Assembly: GCA_009746045.1 (NCBI GenBank)
Contig: RPFO01001609.1
Location: 1 to 49,378, forward strand
Direction of reading: 5' to 3'
DNA from: Mesostigma viride
Lineage: Eukaryota; Streptophyta; Mesostigmatophyceae; Mesostigmatales; Mesostigmataceae
Length of the DNA stretch: 49,378 nucleotides
Below are positions 11,491 to 21,590 of the stretch, one piece after another. How positions within the stretch are numbered: position 1 is the first letter of the stretch; each line of letters begins with the position of its first letter. The notes below the pieces were generated by a model. That model saw only the letters and a program-made list of their open reading frames with translations. It had not been told where the DNA came from and searched no databases. The translations under genes were made by a program, and so were the position numbers.

Positions 11491-14300
11491 ATGACGACGC
11501 TCGCGGCCCCGCGGCTCCGCGGCTTTAGCAGTGGGATCTGCCTAACTCCCCTTCCCGCCCCTTTGCCTTCGCAGCCCTCGGGCTGTCGGAGAGAGAGCAA
11601 CGGGTCGGCAGTGAGCCAGGTTCGCCCCGCCTCGCGCGGCCGCCTCCGAAACCTCCTCAGACTGCACGCATTTCTTCTGCGTGCAGACGCAGACTCATTC
11701 TACCTGGCCACCCGAGCCAACCGTCGGCGTCGCCTCGACGCGTTGGCAGGAAGAATCGAAACGGTGATTGAAAGCATAAGTCCCCAACCCGCCCCCCCTA
11801 CCCCACCACCTCCACCCCCACCCCCATCACCACCCTGCTCCATCTCCGCCCCCACCCCCGCCTGCACCCCCCTTTTCGGTCAACGCGCGCCCTTGGTCAT
11901 CGCCACCTTCAACACCCGCACGCTCCAGCCCGACGCTGACCGCTGTCACTGCCTGCGCAGTGACGACTGTCAGTGCCATCGAGTCTCCAATCTTATTGGT
12001 TTCTGCATCGACAATAATATCGCCATCCTGGGAATCCAAGAACACAGGCGCACTGCATCGGCCCGCGGATCAACTGCCCTTGTTGCTGACGACATCGACG
12101 GCTGGCGGTTCTACTACGGAGGCGGCGACGGCACCGGGAACGGGGGCGTCGGTCTCCTCTGCTCCCCGCTCGCCGTACGCCACATGGGCGAACCCCAGCT
12201 GGTCAACGCTCGGCTCCTCGTGGCCACTTTTCATTCGATGGAGGGCCACTCGACCTACGCCCTGCATACGGTGGGCGTTGGTTACGCACCCCACTCCGGC
12301 CAACCAGAACAAGACCGCAAGGACTTCTTTGCAGCGCTGGAGAACCTGGCGAACGGCATCCCTGGTCGCAACTACCTCGCTCTGCTGCTGGACGCCAACG
12401 CCATGCTACCACCGGGTACTGGCGGATGTCAGCACGCCCCCAACGGTACGGTCTCCAATGCCAACACTGAACTTTTTGCTGATTTGCTTATGACATGCGA
12501 TTTGGTCACTGCCAACACTCGCTTTCCACATAGTCCAGATGCTTTGGTCACACACACCTCGCCAACTGGCACTGAACGCTGCATTGACTATGTTGTAATG
12601 CGCAAGCGTCATCAAGGATCTGTACTAGCTGCTCGCTCGCATGTGATCCCCCTGGTGCGCTCCGATCATCGCATCGTCACCGCCCGCATCCGCCTGCGAT
12701 TCCCCTCGCCCTTTCGTAAGCACGTGGCACCCCCTGATTTGCGCACACTTCAGTTGCTCGAGAAATCTGACGACGCTCTGGAGGACTTCCCTGAAAAACG
12801 CGCCCACAAGCGCGCCGCAGAGGCGTTTGTTGACGCGCTGGACATCCCGGCCAGCCACGCCCAGCTGTTCGCTGCCGGCCCGGCATCGGCCCTTCGGCAC
12901 CTCGCTGACAAGCTGCCCGCGGCCGGGGCCCTACTGCCCCCCCGCCGCCCGCCCCGCTTCACCAGCCTGCACCGGCTCCCCGCCGTCATCCAGGCCCGGC
13001 AAGCCCTGCGCGACAACAGCGACCCCGCCCGCTACGCCCGCCTCAAAGCCGATTACCACTCGGCCATCCGGCAGGCGACCAAGGAGCAGGAGGACCTTCA
13101 TGTCCGCGAGTACTTCGCCCACCTCAAGGACCAGCACGGCAAGTACGCCTGGACCCGCCTGCGTCACGCCCAACGGCCCGCCGGCGGCGCGCAGCCGGCG
13201 CCGCGGACGCTCTCTGGCTCACCGCAGCAGCAGCTCGACCAGTGGTATTCCTCCCAGTCCCGGCTGCTCGGCGCCCCCCCGCCGCCTCCGCCGCTTGGCC
13301 CTCTGGCGGCCGCACGCCTGGCAGTAGCACCGGCGGACGTCCCTGCGCCGCCCACGCCGCCCGCCGCTGAGCAGGACTACACGTACCCAGCCCTGACGGA
13401 ACCCCTGGCCGACCCCAACGAGCTCCCGCCGTTCACCGAGCTCGAGCTGAGCACCGCCGCCAAGCAACTCCGCTTTTATGCCGCCGTTGGACCTGACCAG
13501 CTCCCAGCCCCGGTGATTAAGCTGACGGCGCTCACGGGATTCCTGCTTGACGTCTGCAACCGGATCCTACTTGCCGACGCGCCGCCGATTCCTGAGTGGC
13601 AGCACAGCTACCGGATTATGCTGTACAAAAACAAAGGTTCCCCTGACGACCCCGCCAACTACAGAGGAGTCTGCATCCAGAGCGCCGCACTTAAGTTGTT
13701 CATGCGCATGATCCTCAACCGCCTTCGTTCTGCTCTCGACTGTCACCTTGGGGAAAGTCAAATGGGCTTCCGTCCTGGGCGCAACACCGTCATGGCCATC
13801 TTCGTCGCGCGTCGCCTCTTCGAGGAAATCGCTCTCCTGCAACCTGGTGAGTTTCCCGCCATCCTGATCTTCGTCGACTTCATCAAGGCTTTTGATTCTG
13901 TCCTCTGGGACGCTCTATGGGCTGTACTTGCTCGCGCTCGCGTCCCCACTCCCCTGATTACCGTCATCCGCACGCTGTATGAGGGGTCGACCACTTCGGT
14001 GCGCACTCAACACGGCATTACCCCGCCATGCCCACTGCAGACCGGCGTCTGGCAGCCTGGGTTGCGTCCTGTCGCCGTACCTGTTTATTATTGTAGTGGA
14101 TTATGTCATGCGCCAGGCACGTGCTCGCTTTGCTAGCATGGCAGGCCGTGCCCCTGGCCTAGCGATCACGAACGAGCTTGGGGAAGGGGGGCCGACTAAC
14201 AAGCAGAACTTACTAGCTGACCTCATTTATGCCGACGACATCACGCTCATCGAGAAGCCGGAGTCTGCCCAACTTTGGCTGGACTGCCTGGCGCTCGAGG
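11491..14300 (+). pseudogene. LINE-A ORF, endonuclease and reverse transcriptase, N-terminal part
   Basis: After a basic N-terminus and a proline-rich linker (residues about 92-125), an APE-type endonuclease runs from about residue 132 to 395. It shows ATFNTRTL, the catalytic Glu in IQEHRR, LLLDANAMLP, CIDYVVM and the terminal SDHR. RT follows, with YRIMLYKNKG (about 705), QMGFRPGRNT, FVDFIKAFD (about 793) and, after a one-base frameshift near 14050-14068, GCVLSPYLF and the catalytic YADD (14228-14239). The frameshift ends the main frame at 14136. Copia then interrupts the ORF after LDCLALE; the reading frame resumes at 20463 with ARAVGLEISPKT, exactly as in LINE-D. The copy is now inactive. 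Its likely action was target-primed reverse transcription. Confidence 0.9.
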
Positions 14301-14732
14301 AGTTGAGAAGTACTTTGGAAGGGTTTGGTTGCAATGGCTGCGGCCCCTTGGCCGCTGTTTATTGCTTTAATTTATACATTTACAGCGTCAACCTTCTAGA
14401 GATGCCTAGAAACCTTGTCCTGCACTGTCGTTACAAGTATGGCAATGCAATATGCGTTGTGGACATGGAACCTTCTAGACACCAGACGCCAAACTTAAGT
14501 CTGCCATGGTTATATCTTAACAACCCGTGGCAAGACTGCAACTATTTTGGCCAACGACATGAGTCGCGCCGGATTCATTGTCCGCATCCAAGTAATCAAC
14601 ATCACGTGCGGCAAACTGATATATTGCATAACAGAAAACCTGGACAGAATAATGCATACGTTTATTTCAATGTGTCGTTCCGACAGTATTTTTCCGAGCC
14701 CTGCCCAGCATCATTTGTAATGCTTTACAACT
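14301..14732 (-). repeat. Copia 3' LTR (element runs on the minus strand)
   Basis: Begins AGTTGAG and ends ACAACT on the plus strand, giving a short terminal inverted repeat. Matches 20026-20457 over its whole 432 bp. The open frame read through it on the plus strand is non-coding LTR. Confidence 0.93.
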
Positions 14733-14750
14733 CCAGCACTTTTCTTTTTC
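14733..14750 (-). promoter_or_regulatory. Polypurine tract of the copia element
   Basis: On the minus strand, GAAAAAGAAAAGTGCTGG lies directly before the 3' LTR. Purine-rich tracts at this place prime plus-strand DNA synthesis in LTR retrotransposons. Confidence 0.6.
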
Positions 14751-14956
14751 ATGTGGCAAAGATGGCCAGCGTACTCTTATCAGTCATTAACGGCCGCGCG
14801 GGCCATGCCATCATGAATAGCAACTACAACACCGACATAGTCTCAGAGGGTAATGCCCACTGAACATTATTATACAATAGGTAATCACTCCCGGGGAAAA
14901 CCTACCAAGGCTGAAAACCCGTGGCGCGGGGCCATTCATGGTTCAACGCAACTCAA

Positions 14957-17900
14957 CTAGTGCGAAGACTGACCCAGTGATAGCCTATTCATCGTGTGTC
15001 GCAGAAGCGGGTACTGTGCCTTAGCTGAGCTATACAGTTTAGTAAGGGCATCGGAGTAGTTCCTTTCGCCCGGCACATGCTGGGTACTGACACAATCAGA
15101 GAACTCCTTGACCCTGAGGAAGTCCAAGTCCCGTGTGCGGGCATAAGGGTTCTCAATGAAATCAACAACCGCCTGGCTGTCCGTGCGTATCACGCGACGG
15201 AGATGCGGAGTGGTGCCGCCCACCGCGAGAATCCAGCAAATGAGCGCGTGGAAGTAGGACAGCTCGCTCGCAGCCTCGCAGTATGCGCGCGCCTCAGCGG
15301 TGTCGGATCCCACATACACGCGGCGGTGCAAACGGGAATACCATGCAAAGATGGAAGACATCGTGGGTTGGTCAGCGTTGCAAATGGTAGTGACAGCAGC
15401 GCACCTACCACGCATCTTGGTGAGCACGCGGGCATCTAGGGAACTGTCGCAATAAGACACAAGCTCCACGGGCTTATCCCAGTCTACACCTTGTAACATC
15501 AACCCGGGTGAGGCCAGGAGGTACTGCACAATCACCGCACGGTCAATAAGGCACAGTACATTGTCAGGCAGTCGGCTAAGGACAGCCAAATCAGGGCTAG
15601 TGGTGCAGGCCAGCCAATTAAGCTTGCCACGCAATGTCCCACACTCAGACGCAAGAAGCGGCCCACTGCTGCTCATTACCTCCTTAACCAAATCCTGCAC
15701 ATAGCTGCCCTTGGGCTGAAGCAACATCGCCCACTTGCCGTGCTCATCGTGATCCAGGACAGTGTCCATGCCCATGAACTGAACCACCTTGCCCGGCTCA
15801 CGGAAAATAAGCTTGCCCACAGGGTACCTGGCATGCACAATGCTATGGAACCAGGCAATCCATTCACGCGGGCCAAAGCAATCACAGTCATCCGCATGCA
15901 CGAACACAAACACCAGCTCGCCCTTCCAGACGCCCACAAACAAGGAGGGGTCCAAGTCACTGTACACCATGCGAGCTGTGTCAAGGAGAAGGCGCTCTAG
16001 GCTCAGGCGCCAAGCCCGTGGACCAGCCACGGTCCCATCAACCGCCTTTATCAACCGCATAAACTTCTTTCCTACAAGAGGCTCCCAGATTTTGGGTGTC
16101 CTAACATAGAGGGGTGTGGTTCCATCCCATAGCCGAGCACTTTCATTGGCATCCCCGTGGAGGTAAGCCTTTGAAAAATCTAGCACAGCGGACCCATGTG
16201 GCATACCCCTATTCAAGCGCCCTAGATGAAAGCACACTACCATGCGCCACGTATCTTGTTTAAACCTGGCGCAGTCAAGGCCGAAGGGGGCAGGTCAGAA
16301 GATCCAGAAAACTCTAGCACTACAGGTCTAGCAAATTCTACTTTCCTATCAGTGCCCGGGACGGGCTTCATCTGAAATGTCCACTTAAAGCGAAGCAATC
16401 TGCCATCCCTCGGTACAACGTCCACAGGCTCCACACACCCCAGCCCTAGCCATCGTTCCCCCGCAGCCAAGATGGCACCTTGGGTATTGTCTAGACCCTC
16501 CTCAGTCGAGACGTGCCTGGCTACATCAAAGAAGGACATGGGGCTCTCTTTAGCAAAGTCATGAAAATTAAGCCCCAAGCTTTCAGGGGTAAGGGCCTTA
16601 GGGGTAATGAGATCACGGGCAGGAGGCAACTCAGAATCATTGTACTCTACCCCTTTCAGGGCTGCCACCATAGGCAAGGAGAGGCCCCTAGTCGCTACAT
16701 CAAGGGAGAAATTGTTTAATCTCAGGTAACCGAATCCCGCTCGAGACAACTGTGTGCTACTAACTGTGACCCCGGGTAGGGACAAGAATGGCTGCCCCAA
16801 AAGTGCTGGGCCCTCGTATCCCTCCACCACACACATAGGCGTCTCAACACCCAGGATCTCTAGTGGGATCTCCCCCAAGACCTTGTAAGACCCCGACCTA
16901 GCAAAGTCAGTGACCTGGGTCCACCGGGAGGGAAACAAGGGACAATCATCATCTACACAATACTCCCCAATAATGGAGACCTGGGCTTGGGTGTCTACGA
17001 GAAGCCCACACTGAAGTGACCAAGTGGCCGAGAGTGAGGAAATCACAGCGATGCTCGGGTCAAGCTGAGGTGGTGCACTGCCCATTGCACAGGTTGGGTT
17101 GCGAAGGGAAGCAAGCCCCATGGTATTGTCTCGGCGCCTCAGCCCTAGCACAATCTTGTTCAGCAAACCACCACGCCCCTGGCTAGGCTGACTAACGGCA
17201 GCCGGATCCTGGCTAACGGCAGGAGTAAAGCCCGCCCTACTACCCTCGCGCAGGTCAGCAGGGGGCTCGCTCATTACGCCTCGAACATCCTCCGCTAGAG
17301 CCCGCACGTCCCCATCATCATCTACGTCACCATCGTCCTCGCTATTCCCCACAAAGACATCCATAGGGTCAGAGGCAGGCAGAGAACGAGGGGGAGAGGT
17401 GGGAACATCACCTGGCTCTCGCACGAAGTGCGCCACGTCCGCGTAGTAGTGGAGAAGTCGCTCCCATGCGCTCGTGTGCGGCAGGTAAGGCTTGAGTCTG
17501 CTCCAGGGAATGTGGTGTTGCTTGCCCTGCAAGGACACAATCGCCTTGCGTACATGCACGTCCACAGCCTCCACCGTGGCTGGGCCCTCCCATTGTCCCC
17601 TCTTGCCAAAGGAGCCCTCATCATGAATCCAAACCTGGTCCCCTACGCTATAGGCGGTAACCGGCCTACGCATATCCCTTCGAACCAGATTGGCAAACTT
17701 TTGCTGCAAATGCTGTGCCCATTCCTCCTCTACTTCAGGCAGGTAGTGGCCATGCTGCAAGCCCTCTGCAGTGATAACACAATTGCGCGAAGGCACTGAA
17801 AGGAGCACACGGCGGTTTAGGCATGCAGAAATATGCAAAGCCCACACTAAACGGGAAGCATAAGAACCAAGAGCAGCCTCACCGTTCCGCCGTGCAGCTT

Positions 17901-18550
17901 GTTTAAATTCCTGCACAGCACGTTCCACCAAACCTTGCCCTTCATGGTCTTGACGGCCCACTGTCCGGAGGTACTCAAACCCCGGCTTGCCCTCAAAGCA
18001 TGCGAACTGCCTGTCCATTTGCAATGACTCAATAGGAGAGAAAAACGCAGAGAGAATGTCAATAGCCTCGCCAAATCTCCGCTGACTGACCCCGCAGCGG
18101 GATGACTGCTACATTATGAGCATACCTATCTATGGCTATGAAATAAGGGAGAAACGCCCAGAACAGTACGTCGCCTACAATCTGCCCTTTGCATGCGGAG
18201 GGATGCTTAGCATGGTGGCGGGGAAGCTTTGGCCCAGTAGCCTGACACACAGGACAATGCGCATAGCAATCTCGACATGCTGCCAAAAGCTCTGCCCCAC
18301 CCAGTGCATTTGCAAATTTATAAGCATTTGTGCCATGGCCAAATAATGTGTGCAGACGAGAGGCAATTCCGTAAATAGAAACAAGCTTTTCATTACCATC
18401 AGTTACGGGTACACTGTCCGATAAATCTTGTGCTGCCCCTTGATTCTCATTTGCCAATGGCCGCTCCGCTGGGCTAGACTGCAGAACCCTATCACTGTCG
18501 AATACGCCCTGTCCTGGGCCGTCTAGTTTCCCTGCTGCGCCTGCTGCGCC
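14957..18550 (-). pseudogene. Copia pol: integrase, protease-like, RT and RNase H
   Basis: The pol frame is open back to the gag end (about 18550). Integrase: zinc-binding LHTLFGHG and CRDCYAHCPVCQA, first Asp in YFIAIDRYAH, second in LQMDRQFACFEG, Glu in GQGLVERAVQ, then a C-terminal domain (YSVGDQVWIHDEG). A one-base shift near 18083 splits the first two Asp. After the integrase comes a retropepsin-like stretch with LVDTQAQVSII and PALLGQPFL; Gly of the usual DTG is Gln. RT follows across a second one-base shift in a C run near 16290: AVLDFSKAYLHGDA and VHADDCDCFG (in place of YVDD). RNase H shows VSYCDSS, EARAYCEAASE, RTDSQAVVDF and RNYSDALTK, and ends at 14957. The order IN before RT is copia-like; the protease position is not. 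Confidence 0.9.
18526..18532 (-). promoter_or_regulatory. Candidate -1 frameshift site GGGAAAC between gag and pol
   Basis: On the minus strand gag reads CAG GGA AAC TAG. G GGA AAC is a canonical X XXY YYZ heptamer in the correct phase, directly before the gag stop. Slipping back one base enters the pol frame (reading KLDGPGQGVFDSD), which is open into the integrase. A downstream structure was not assessed. Confidence 0.72.
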
Positions 18551-19373
18551 TGCTGCGCCTGCTGCGCCTGCTGCGCCTGCTGGGGACGAACCCAGCGCAT
18601 GCTCCGACGAGGCCTCCTAATGGGCCCGGCCCTACCCTCGTCGGCAGTGGCATCGTTTTTCTTGTCCGGCTGCCTGCCGGACTTGCAGAACCTGGCCTTG
18701 TGGCCTGGCTTGTGGCATTTGCCACACAAATTGGTCGACAGAGGAAAATTCTTGTTGGCATTGCAGCTGTCACGGTTGTGGCCAGTGCCCTGGCACCTCG
18801 GGCACTTCTCGCGTCTGTCGCCCTCCCCAAAAACAGCACTGATGCTTGCGGTTCCCGCGGGCTTGGTGGCAGATCCCCTTCCCGCCAATTCCTGTGCCGC
18901 GCCACCGAGGGCGAAGGCCTCCCGGATGGCAGTAAAGCTGGCAGCCCTGCTTTCCAGCTTTTCCTTTGTCAGGACGGGAGCCAAGCCTTGGATACTGCTG
19001 TCAGTAATCACACCACTGGCGAGGGCCTTGCCCAGGAAAAGCACGACGCTGAAATCATCTGGAAAAGTCAACGTAGTGTCTTCCAGCATCCTCTCGAATG
19101 CCAGTGTCGCCTGGACCGGGTCGCCCGACACCTCAAAAGTGAGGATCCGCATCATATCTTTGATCGACTTGAGCAGGCCCTCGGGCACCAGGAGTTCCTT
19201 CAAACGGCTGTAAAAGTCCGCCCACTCCATCTTCTTCTCGTGGGCAATCCGGATCAAATCACGGACGGCCGGCATTCCCGACGAGCCGTGTCCACTGAAT
19301 CGCAACGTAGCAACGTGGTCGTTGTCCAGGAAACCCACTGTCTTCGCGTACCAGTACCCCAGGCCGTCGTAGT

Positions 19374-19836
19374 ACCGTAGTGGTCAAAATCACTTTGCGA
19401 CAAACCTCTTTGCGAATCGACCTCGCAAACTACTTTTCATGGGCTTCATTTTGGGTCGCAAAGTTCAAAACTTACCGCGTCGCGCCTGCGCCGTGCCGCA
19501 CGCAGACAGGTAGAACGAACGCGTGGCGCCAAAACTTTCGCGCCTTTTGTCACTTGTCATGCGAAAGCCTAAGTTTTAGGCTTGTGCAGCCATGCACGTT
19601 GTCTTGGCACGATGGCAGAACTGAAGAGCGGGGAGGCCGGCAGGCCAGCAGGCTTGACAGCCTGCTGGCCTATAAATTTACAACATCGAGTACCTGCCAG
19701 TTGCCACTGACCATAAACAAGTCGATGGGCTCGCAAACCTAAAACTTTGCCTTCATTTTGGGTCGCAAACTATAAATTTCACCCTGTTTTGGGGTCGCAA
19801 AGTAGGTTTGTCGCAAAGTGATTTTGACCACTACGG
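19374..19836. mobile_element. MITE-like element with about 33-bp terminal inverted repeats
   Basis: The ends CCGTAGTGGTCAAAATCACT... (continuing TTGCGACAAACCT) are inverted and identical over about 33 bp. It is flanked by TAGT at 19370-19373 and 19837-19840. The 463-bp interior has no ORF but repeats GGGTCGCAAA or close variants several times near both ends, like transposase-binding subterminal repeats. It interrupts the copia gag. The superfamily is not clear from the short TSD. Confidence 0.85.
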
Positions 19837-20025
19837 TAGTCCTTCTTCTCCGGGTCCTTGCTGCCGGGTGGCAGCGGCTTGGGCAGCAAACGCATTGCCA
19901 ATTCGTGCTGCTTTAATTTGTTCATTTCCTTCTTGTCCTGTCCAGTCAGGACAATGGCGTCAGTCTCAACGCTTGCTGCAGCACGGCTACGAGCCATGGA
20001 AAAAGAAAATGTGATTAAGAGTACG

Positions 20026-20457
20026 AGTTGAGAAGTACTTTGGAAGGGTTTGGTTGCAATGGCTGCGGCCCCTTGGCCGCTGTTTATTGCTTTAATTTAT
20101 ACATTTACAGCGTCAACCTTCTAGAGATGCCTAGAAACCTTGTCCTGCACTGTCGTTACAAGTATGGCAATGCAATATGCGTTGTGGACATGGAACCTTC
20201 TAGACACCAGACGCCAAACTTAAGTCTGCCATGGTTATATCTTAACAACCCGTGGCAAGACTGCAACTATTTTGGCCAACGACATGAGTCGCGCCGGATT
20301 CATTGTCCGCATCCAAGTAATCAACATCACGTGCGGCAAACTGATATATTGCATAACAGAAAACCTGGACAGAATAATGCATACGTTTATTTCAATGTGT
20401 CGTTCCGACAGTATTTTTCCGAGCCCTGCCCAGCATCATTTGTAATGCTTTACAACT
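20026..20457 (-). repeat. Copia 5' LTR (element runs on the minus strand)
   Basis: Same 432-bp sequence as 14301-14732. Just inside it on the minus strand is GTACTCTTAATCAC, where a primer-binding site would lie; it does not look like the common initiator-Met PBS. The gag ATG follows within 30 bp. Confidence 0.93.
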
Positions 20458-20462
20458 CGAGG

Positions 20463-21293
20463 CTCGGGCGGTTGGTCTAGAAATCAGCCCCAAAACCGGA
20501 GGCCCTGGCCCTCGGCATGGCAGGGCCCCCACCCACACTCCGCCTCTTAGACGATGCCGAGGTCAACTACCCTCCTTCAGGCCGCTTCAAGCTGCTCGGC
20601 AGTTGGCTTCCCGACTGCGAGGACGACATGACGACACGGATCGGCATGGCGTGGGCGCACCTCCATGACCACCGCCGCTGGTGGAGCAACCCCGCCCTAC
20701 CCCGGATCGTCAAGCGTGACCTCTTCAAGGTCGTCATTCTGACGATCCTGACCTACGGCGCCGAGACGTGGACACTGATGCAGGAGCTGGAGCAACGACT
20801 CGACGGCGCCGTCACCAAGATGCTGCGCAAGGCCCTTAACATCCCCTTTGGTTTGCACATTAGTAATGAGGATTTGTACGCTGATTTGCCCTATGTTTCC
20901 CACATTATTAGGCACAGGCGCCTGGGCCTAGCCGGGCACCTGGCCCGCACAGATCAGGTAGATACATCAGATAGACTAGCTGGCACCAAGCCCGCCCAGC
21001 CTGGGCGATATGTCCTCACCTGGCGTGCCCCCGGCCGCGCGCGGCAGGGCCGCCACCCGTGGACTTTTCGTGATAGACTCGGCATGGACATGTGCTACGC
21101 TAGACGTGACGGGCTCACCCCCGGGCAGCCTCCTGGTTTGTCTGTAATATGGAGGCAGATGGTGCGCAAGGATAGATGGCAAGTAGTGATGAAGGAGACC
21201 ACCCCCAAGCCTGTGGGGGCTCCGCGTGTGACCAAGTATGGCATTCATAGCGATTCGGGCCGCGGTGCCCACACCCCTGTAACTAGGACCTAG
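20463..21293 (+). pseudogene. LINE-A ORF, C-terminal part after the copia insertion
   Basis: Continues the LINE-A frame directly after the copia TSD with ARAVGLEISPKT. It shows the post-RT region seen in the other LINEs here: RFKLLGSWLPDCEDDM, FKVVILTILTYGAETWTL, MLRKALNIPFG, HRRLGLAGHLARTDQVDTS, PGRYVLTW and VIWRQMVRKDRWQVVMKE. It ends at TAG 21291-21293. The stretch is open throughout, so the only breaks in this LINE are the frameshift near 14050 and the copia insertion. Confidence 0.9.
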
Positions 21294-21351
21294 ATGATAG
21301 CATATACCATCCATTCCATCCCATGTTCCCCTCCCACTGAGGACTTATGCT

Positions 21352-21394
21352 CACGTGACGCAGTCACGTGTCTATTAATTAATTAATTAATTAA
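21352..21394 (+). repeat. LINE-A 3' hairpin and (TTAA)n tail
   Basis: CACGTGAC GCA GTCACGTG (21352-21370) is a perfect 8-bp stem with a 3-nt loop, followed after a few bases by five ATTA/TTAA units. LINE-E at 39246-39500 has the same hairpin and tail in inverted orientation. A 3' hairpin before a microsatellite tail is a typical RT recognition site in LINEs with strict 3' ends. Confidence 0.8.
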
Positions 21395-21410
21395 TTACAA
21401 CTCCAGCCCC

Positions 21411-21590
21411 TGTGGGCAATTAAGCCCCCCCCCCCCCAGGAGGAAGGGGCGGTTTGCTGAGTAGCGTATCTAGGGTTCTTGTAGATTAGCTTAGAGTTAG
21501 CTTAGTTTTTGCGGCTCCGTTTACCCCCATCCAGCAATGGAATACGTGCTACATGACCTCCCAACGGAGTCATGTTACAATTTAATGGCT
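21411..21590 (+). mobile_element. LINE-B 3' UTR and 3' end
   Basis: Starts TGTGGGCAATTAAG right after the LINE-A TSD. The blocks GAGGAAGGGGCGG, GCTGAGTAGCG and GTGCTACATGACCTCCCAAC match the minus strand of LINE-C at about 25720-25880. It ends near GTTACAATTTAAT, where LINE-C has an AATTT-type tail. This is the right-hand half of the LINE-B copy whose coding end is at 10200-10919. Confidence 0.78.

Larger units (their letters stand above)
18523..19997 (-). pseudogene. Copia gag, split by a MITE-like insertion
   Basis: The start is ATG at 19995-19997 just inside the 5' LTR. The N-terminal part (opening MARSRAAASVETDAIVL) runs to about 19841, ending EKKD. The insert follows, and the frame resumes at about 19369 with DGLGYWYAKT, so removing the insert plus one TSD restores an open frame. 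The C-terminal half has two CCHC zinc knuckles, CPRCQGTGHNRDSC and CGKCHKPGHKARFC, a basic stretch (IRRPRRSMRW) and a tail of repeated Gln-Gln-Ala. It stops at TAG 18523-18525. Gag would form the particle and bind RNA. The -1 slippery site at its end links it to pol. Confidence 0.88.
14301..20457 (-). mobile_element. Ty1/copia-type LTR retrotransposon, TSD CGAGG
   Basis: Two 432-bp LTRs (14301-14732 and 20026-20457) in which I saw no difference flank a minus-strand gag-pol. The 5-bp TSD CGAGG lies at 14296-14300 and 20458-20462, inside the LINE-A ORF. Domain order on the minus strand is gag with two zinc knuckles, integrase, protease-like, RT, RNase H. A MITE-like element sits inside gag, and pol has two one-base breaks (near 18083 and 16290), so this copy needs a helper. 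Identical LTRs point to a recent insertion. Confidence 0.93.
11304..21394 (+). mobile_element. LINE-A, APE-type non-LTR retrotransposon, split by a copia insertion
   Basis: The ends are set by a 16-bp TSD, TTACAACTCCAGCCCC, at 11288-11303 and 21395-21410; this spans the end of the solo LTR and the LINE-B sequence beyond it. The element holds a 5' UTR (11304-11490), one long ORF (11491-14295 continuing at 20463), a 3' UTR, a 3' hairpin (21352-21370) and a (TTAA)n tail (about 21374-21394). Without the 6.2-kb copia insert it is about 3.9 kb, a normal size for a complete LINE. Confidence 0.88.

Noticed and set aside
11960-13470. Pro/Ser/Arg-rich ORFs on both strands within LINE-A
   Set aside because: Shadow frames of the high-GC LINE ORF; only the 11491 frame has endonuclease and RT motifs.
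14301-14863. Protein-coding continuation of LINE-A through the LTR (reads ELRSTLEGFGCNGCG and on)
   Set aside because: The same text appears at 20026-20457 and, mutated, at 10920-11295. It is LTR sequence; the LINE frame resumes after the right TSD instead.
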